Below are positions 22,558-25,198 of a stretch of 25,198 bases of DNA, piece after piece. Position 1 is the first letter of the stretch, and every line of letters begins with the position of its first letter. The position numbers and the translations under genes were made by a program. Source of the stretch: JBGOUJ01 sp041477005 (GTDB lineage Bacteria; Acidobacteriota; Terriglobia; Bryobacterales; JACQDG01); contig JBGOUJ010000031.1 of the NCBI GenBank assembly GCA_041477005.1, forward strand, positions 1 through 25,198, in the 5' to 3' direction. The notes beneath the pieces are model-generated. The model saw nothing but the letters and a program-made list of their open reading frames with translations. It searched no databases and was not told where the DNA came from.

Positions 22558-24726
22558 GTGACCTTCTGCCCGCAGCAGTGGCGAAGCCTTATCGTCGTGA
22601 TGTTTGTCCTGGTCCTGCGGACGGCGGACGCACCCGCACAGATTTCGCCCGGCCAGTTGTCGAACGCTCACGCCAGCTTGAGCGGGCCCACCAGGTGCAT
22701 CACCTGTCACACGTTTGGCGCCGGCGCGCCCAGGTTCAAGTGCGTGAGCTGCCACAGCGAGATCGCGGTCCGGATTCGCGAAAAGCGTGGGTTCCACGCC
22801 GGCAAGTCCGACTGCGTCAAATGCCATACCGACCACTTTGGCAAGGACTTCAACATCGTCAAGTGGGAGACCTCGGCCGAGGACTTCGACCATCGGCAAG
22901 CCGGATACCCGCTGACCGGCAAGCACGCGGGCCTGGCCTGCTCGCGCTGTCACGAGCCGGGACACATCGCCGCGTCCGAGCGCGCGCGCATCAAAGTCAA
23001 GGACCTGAAGCGCACCTACCTCGGTCTCTCGCCCCAGTGCGCGACGTGCCACACGGACGTCCATCACGGGCAGCTCGGCAACGGCTGCGCGCGATGCCAT
23101 GCCGGCTTCCAGGCCTGGAAGCCCGCCCCCGATTTCGACCACAGCACGTCCCGCTATCCACTGACGGGCCTGCACGCGAAAGTCGCTTGCGCGCAGTGCC
23201 ACCGCGATGGTCACTACAAAGGCATCGCGTTCGCCAACTGCGGCGACTGCCACAAGGACCCGCATCGCGGCGCGTTTCAAGGTTCGTGCCAGGGATGCCA
23301 TGCCACCGCCGGATGGAAGCAGGTGCGCCTGACCTCGAACTTCGACCACGGCCGCACACACTTCCCGCTGCTTGGCCTCCATGCGCGGGTCGACTGCTTT
23401 AAATGCCACGCCTCCAGCAATTTCAAGGAGCCGGTCGCGCACACCCGCTGCGGCGACTGCCACCGCGAGGACCCGCACAAAGGACAGTTCGTGCAGAAGG
23501 ATTGCGGAGCGTGCCACAACGCAGACGGCTTCAAGCCGTCGCTGTTCACCCTGCCCATGCACCAGAAGACCGCGTATCCCTTGCTCGGCAAACACGCCTC
23601 CACAGCCTGCGCGAAATGCCACATCCCGGCCGGCCGGGACACGGTCTATAAAGTGAAGTTCGACGACTGCCAGATCTGCCACAAGGACGTCCACGGCGGG
23701 CAGTTCACCGGCCAGCGCTGCGAAACCTGCCATACCGTCGATGGATTCCGGCCATCCACGTTCACCCTCTCCCGCCATCAGCAGTTGCGGTTCCCGCTCC
23801 AAGGGAGTCACGCGGCGACGGCCTGTTTCGAATGCCATAAGCCTCCGGCCGACCGGTATCCGCCGCCGGCGCAGTACAAATTCGCGAGCTTTGACTGCCT
23901 TACCTGTCACGCCGATCCGCATCAAGGCCAGTTCCAGGCATCTAAGCAGGAGTGCGAGGCGTGTCATGGAATGCGGTCGTGGAAAGAGATCAACTCCTTC
24001 GATCACTCCAAGACGAAGTTCCCTCTCGCCGGCGCCCACCGCGCGATCCCCTGCACGCAATGCCACCGCCCGGCCGGCCTCGGCGCCAGCGTCCGGCAGG
24101 TGGATTTTCGCAGCGCGCCCGCGGACTGCAAGGGCTGCCACGAAGACATCCACGGCGGGCAGTTCGCCGCCGATTGCTCCTCTTGCCACGTAGAGGTTGC
24201 CTGGAAACCCACGACCTTCGACCACGAGACACGGTCGAAGTTTTCACTCGCCGGCGCGCATCGAGCCGTTCCCTGCGGCCAGTGCCACAAGGACCAGTCC
24301 ACTCTCAACGGCCGCCGCGTGATCCGCTACAAGGAAACACCCACCAACTGCTCGGCCTGCCATTCGGGTCAGAGATCTGGCCCCAAAGTTGCCACACCCA
24401 GAGCCTACCGGCAGGATCGGCGGGTGAGGCTCCTAGGTGAAATCACTGACTCGACCGGAGCCAATAGTTGGAGCGATTTTGTTTTCAACGTTCTTCTGCA
24501 CGATTCCTCCTGCCGGAAAGTAGTGGGGTGGTCGTCACGGGGGCGGAGTTTTGACGTACCGGGGTGTAGGATTTGCACTCTTGGTCTGGCTTCTCACCGG
24601 CGTACTACCGGCGCAGACAGGCAGGGCGACATCTTCCAGCAACCCGCATGGTCCTCTGGCCATTTCTTGCGAGAATTGCCATACCACAACGAGTTGGACC
24701 CCCATCCGCAAGGCCCCGGAGTTTGA
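22558..24726 (+). CDS. Multiheme c-type cytochrome, 23 CXXCH motifs, with an abnormal 3' end
   Basis: The frame begins at GTG 22558 with a signal peptide (MTFCPQQWRSLIVVMFVLVL, cleavage likely after PAQ). The protein has 23 CXXCH heme sites in about 605 residues. Three N-terminal hemes are followed by six repeats of a three-heme module of roughly 75 residues: PL-x-G-x-H then CxxCH; CxxCH-x-D-x-H-x-GQF; CxxCH ending in WK or FK, closed by FDH. A seventh module has two hemes and ends at NCSACHSGQ. Extra conserved His residues can serve as second axial ligands. The role is periplasmic or outer-surface electron storage and transfer. After about 24370 the text (RSGPKVATPRAYRQDRRVRL and on) has no heme site and is unlike the rest; it stays open to 24726 in a frame different from the next cytochrome, which it overlaps by 176 bases. 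The natural stop was probably near 24370. No good ribosome binding site is seen. Confidence 0.88.
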   Translation: MTFCPQQWRSLIVVMFVLVLRTADAPAQISPGQLSNAHASLSGPTRCITCHTFGAGAPRFKCVSCHSEIAVRIREKRGFHAGKSDCVKCHTDHFGKDFNIVKWETSAEDFDHRQAGYPLTGKHAGLACSRCHEPGHIAASERARIKVKDLKRTYLGLSPQCATCHTDVHHGQLGNGCARCHAGFQAWKPAPDFDHSTSRYPLTGLHAKVACAQCHRDGHYKGIAFANCGDCHKDPHRGAFQGSCQGCHATAGWKQVRLTSNFDHGRTHFPLLGLHARVDCFKCHASSNFKEPVAHTRCGDCHREDPHKGQFVQKDCGACHNADGFKPSLFTLPMHQKTAYPLLGKHASTACAKCHIPAGRDTVYKVKFDDCQICHKDVHGGQFTGQRCETCHTVDGFRPSTFTLSRHQQLRFPLQGSHAATACFECHKPPADRYPPPAQYKFASFDCLTCHADPHQGQFQASKQECEACHGMRSWKEINSFDHSKTKFPLAGAHRAIPCTQCHRPAGLGASVRQVDFRSAPADCKGCHEDIHGGQFAADCSSCHVEVAWKPTTFDHETRSKFSLAGAHRAVPCGQCHKDQSTLNGRRVIRYKETPTNCSACHSGQRSGPKVATPRAYRQDRRVRLLGEITDSTGANSWSDFVFNVLLHDSSCRKVVGWSSRGRSFDVPGCRICTLGLASHRRTTGADRQGDIFQQPAWSSGHFLRELPYHNELDPHPQGPGV
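24371..24550. other. Segment of unlike sequence between two cytochrome genes
   Basis: About 180 bases that lack the heme-module pattern of both sides and are less GC-rich (for example GGAGCGATTTTGTTTTCAAC at 24471-24490). It has a possible stem GGCTCC/GGAGCC (24428-24433, 24457-24462). On the minus strand AGGAGG stands before a GTG with a 22-codon frame. It may be a plain intergenic region with a lost stop, or the remnant of an inserted element. No terminal repeats or target duplication could be defined. Confidence 0.45.
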
Positions 24727-25198
24727 CCACAACCGCGAGACGCGCTTCGCCCTCCGCGGCATGCATGCGGGCGTGCCCTGCGCGCGCTGCCATGTCGAAA
24801 AGGTTTTCACCAAGGCCGGCAAGCAGTGCGCGGACTGCCACGCCGACCTGCACCGGCGCCAGTTTGGCGCCAACTGCCAGGACTGCCATACGGTCCGCGG
24901 ATGGAAGGCGCCGGCGGGCCAGTCGGTTCGCGGGCACCTGAACCGTTTCCCTTTGCTCAGCGCCCACGCTGCGGCAACCTGCGACGCCTGCCACAAGGGC
25001 GCGGCGAGCGGCGTCTACGTGGGACTGAGCACCGCCTGCGTTTCCTGCCACCTGCAACAGTACAGCCAAGCCAGCGCGCCGGATCACAAGGCGGCCAACC
25101 TTCCCTCAACCTGCGAGATATGTCACAGCATGGACCGCTGGCAAGGTGCGAGGTTCGATCACGCTCGATTCACAACCTTTCCCCTGATCGGAGCCCAC
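24551..25198 (+). CDS. Second multiheme c-type cytochrome (partial, runs off the window)
   Basis: An open frame from a TTG at 24551 to the end of the window (216 codons so far). It opens with a signal peptide (MTYRGVGFALLVWLLTGVLP, cleavage near PAQ) and contains seven CXXCH sites: CENCH, CARCH, CADCH, CQDCH, CDACH, CVSCH and CEICH. The module of the preceding cytochrome recurs: FDHNRETRFALRGMHAGVPC, CADCHADLHRRQFGANCQDC, and FDHARFTTFPLIGAH at the very end, so more hemes will follow. The frame is closed by TAG at 24521, leaving TTG 24551 as the only sensible start; GGAG is only two bases before it, so the ribosome site is poor. It overlaps the tail of the preceding frame by 176 bases. The protein is likely a sister of the first cytochrome, with the two made from one transcript. 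Confidence 0.85.
   Translation, partial: MTYRGVGFALLVWLLTGVLPAQTGRATSSSNPHGPLAISCENCHTTTSWTPIRKAPEFDHNRETRFALRGMHAGVPCARCHVEKVFTKAGKQCADCHADLHRRQFGANCQDCHTVRGWKAPAGQSVRGHLNRFPLLSAHAAATCDACHKGAASGVYVGLSTACVSCHLQQYSQASAPDHKAANLPSTCEICHSMDRWQGARFDHARFTTFPLIGAH

Noticed and set aside
22363..24225. Long minus-strand open frame of 620 codons opposite the cytochrome gene
   Set aside because: It is the antisense shadow of a GC-rich gene; the plus strand has 23 ordered heme sites and a signal peptide.

Overview
The window looks like a chromosomal fragment of a high-GC acidobacterium, probably of the Solibacter/Bryobacter group. This is inferred from an Oar-type TonB-dependent receptor, a large secreted protein built of carboxypeptidase-regulatory-like repeats, a DUF3300 protein, and tandem genes for very heme-rich c-type cytochromes. 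No rRNA, tRNA, CRISPR array or complete insertion sequence was seen.

Layout. Positions 2-2067 hold the 3' part of a TonB-dependent receptor split by a one-base frameshift. Positions 2203-4220 form a compact module: an AT-rich promoter with an inverted repeat over its -10 box, a short orphan protein, an HTH-XRE regulator fused to an ImmA/IrrE-type metallopeptidase, and a translationally coupled PIN-domain protein. On the minus strand follow an MFS exporter and a coiled-coil MscS-type channel (stop and start overlap), a DUF3300 lipoprotein-like or secreted protein, and a PQQ/BamB-type beta-propeller gene broken by an in-frame amber codon. A region with a 37-bp tandem repeat leads to a GSAM-like class III aminotransferase. 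Its stop overlaps, tail to tail, that of a D-2-hydroxyacid-dehydrogenase-like gene lacking the usual catalytic Glu.

The centrepiece is the six-gene operon at 13118-20524. It encodes the membrane arm (HyfB, HyfC, HyfE and HyfF homologues) and hydrophilic arm (HyfG-like large subunit and a fused ferredoxin-HyfI/NuoB subunit) of a group-4-hydrogenase/complex-I relative. All four cysteines that would bind the NiFe centre are replaced (Ser, Ser, Ser, Gly). The large subunit ends at the residue matching the point where maturation proteases cut real hydrogenases. The ferredoxin domain has lost exactly the ligands of one of its two clusters. It is therefore best read as an Ehr (energy-converting hydrogenase-related) complex, not a hydrogenase. 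The proton-channel lysines and glutamates remain, so it probably couples an unknown redox reaction to ion translocation.

Downstream are a divergently transcribed secreted beta-sandwich protein and two consecutive multiheme cytochromes. The first has 23 CXXCH motifs arranged in three-heme modules. Its reading frame runs out through about 180 bases of unlike sequence into the second cytochrome gene. The second starts with TTG, has at least seven CXXCH motifs, and runs off the window. A functional link between the Ehr complex and these cytochromes is possible but only inferred from proximity.

Three genes (receptor, beta-propeller, first cytochrome) carry apparent lesions. Decay or sequencing/assembly error cannot be told apart from the sequence alone.
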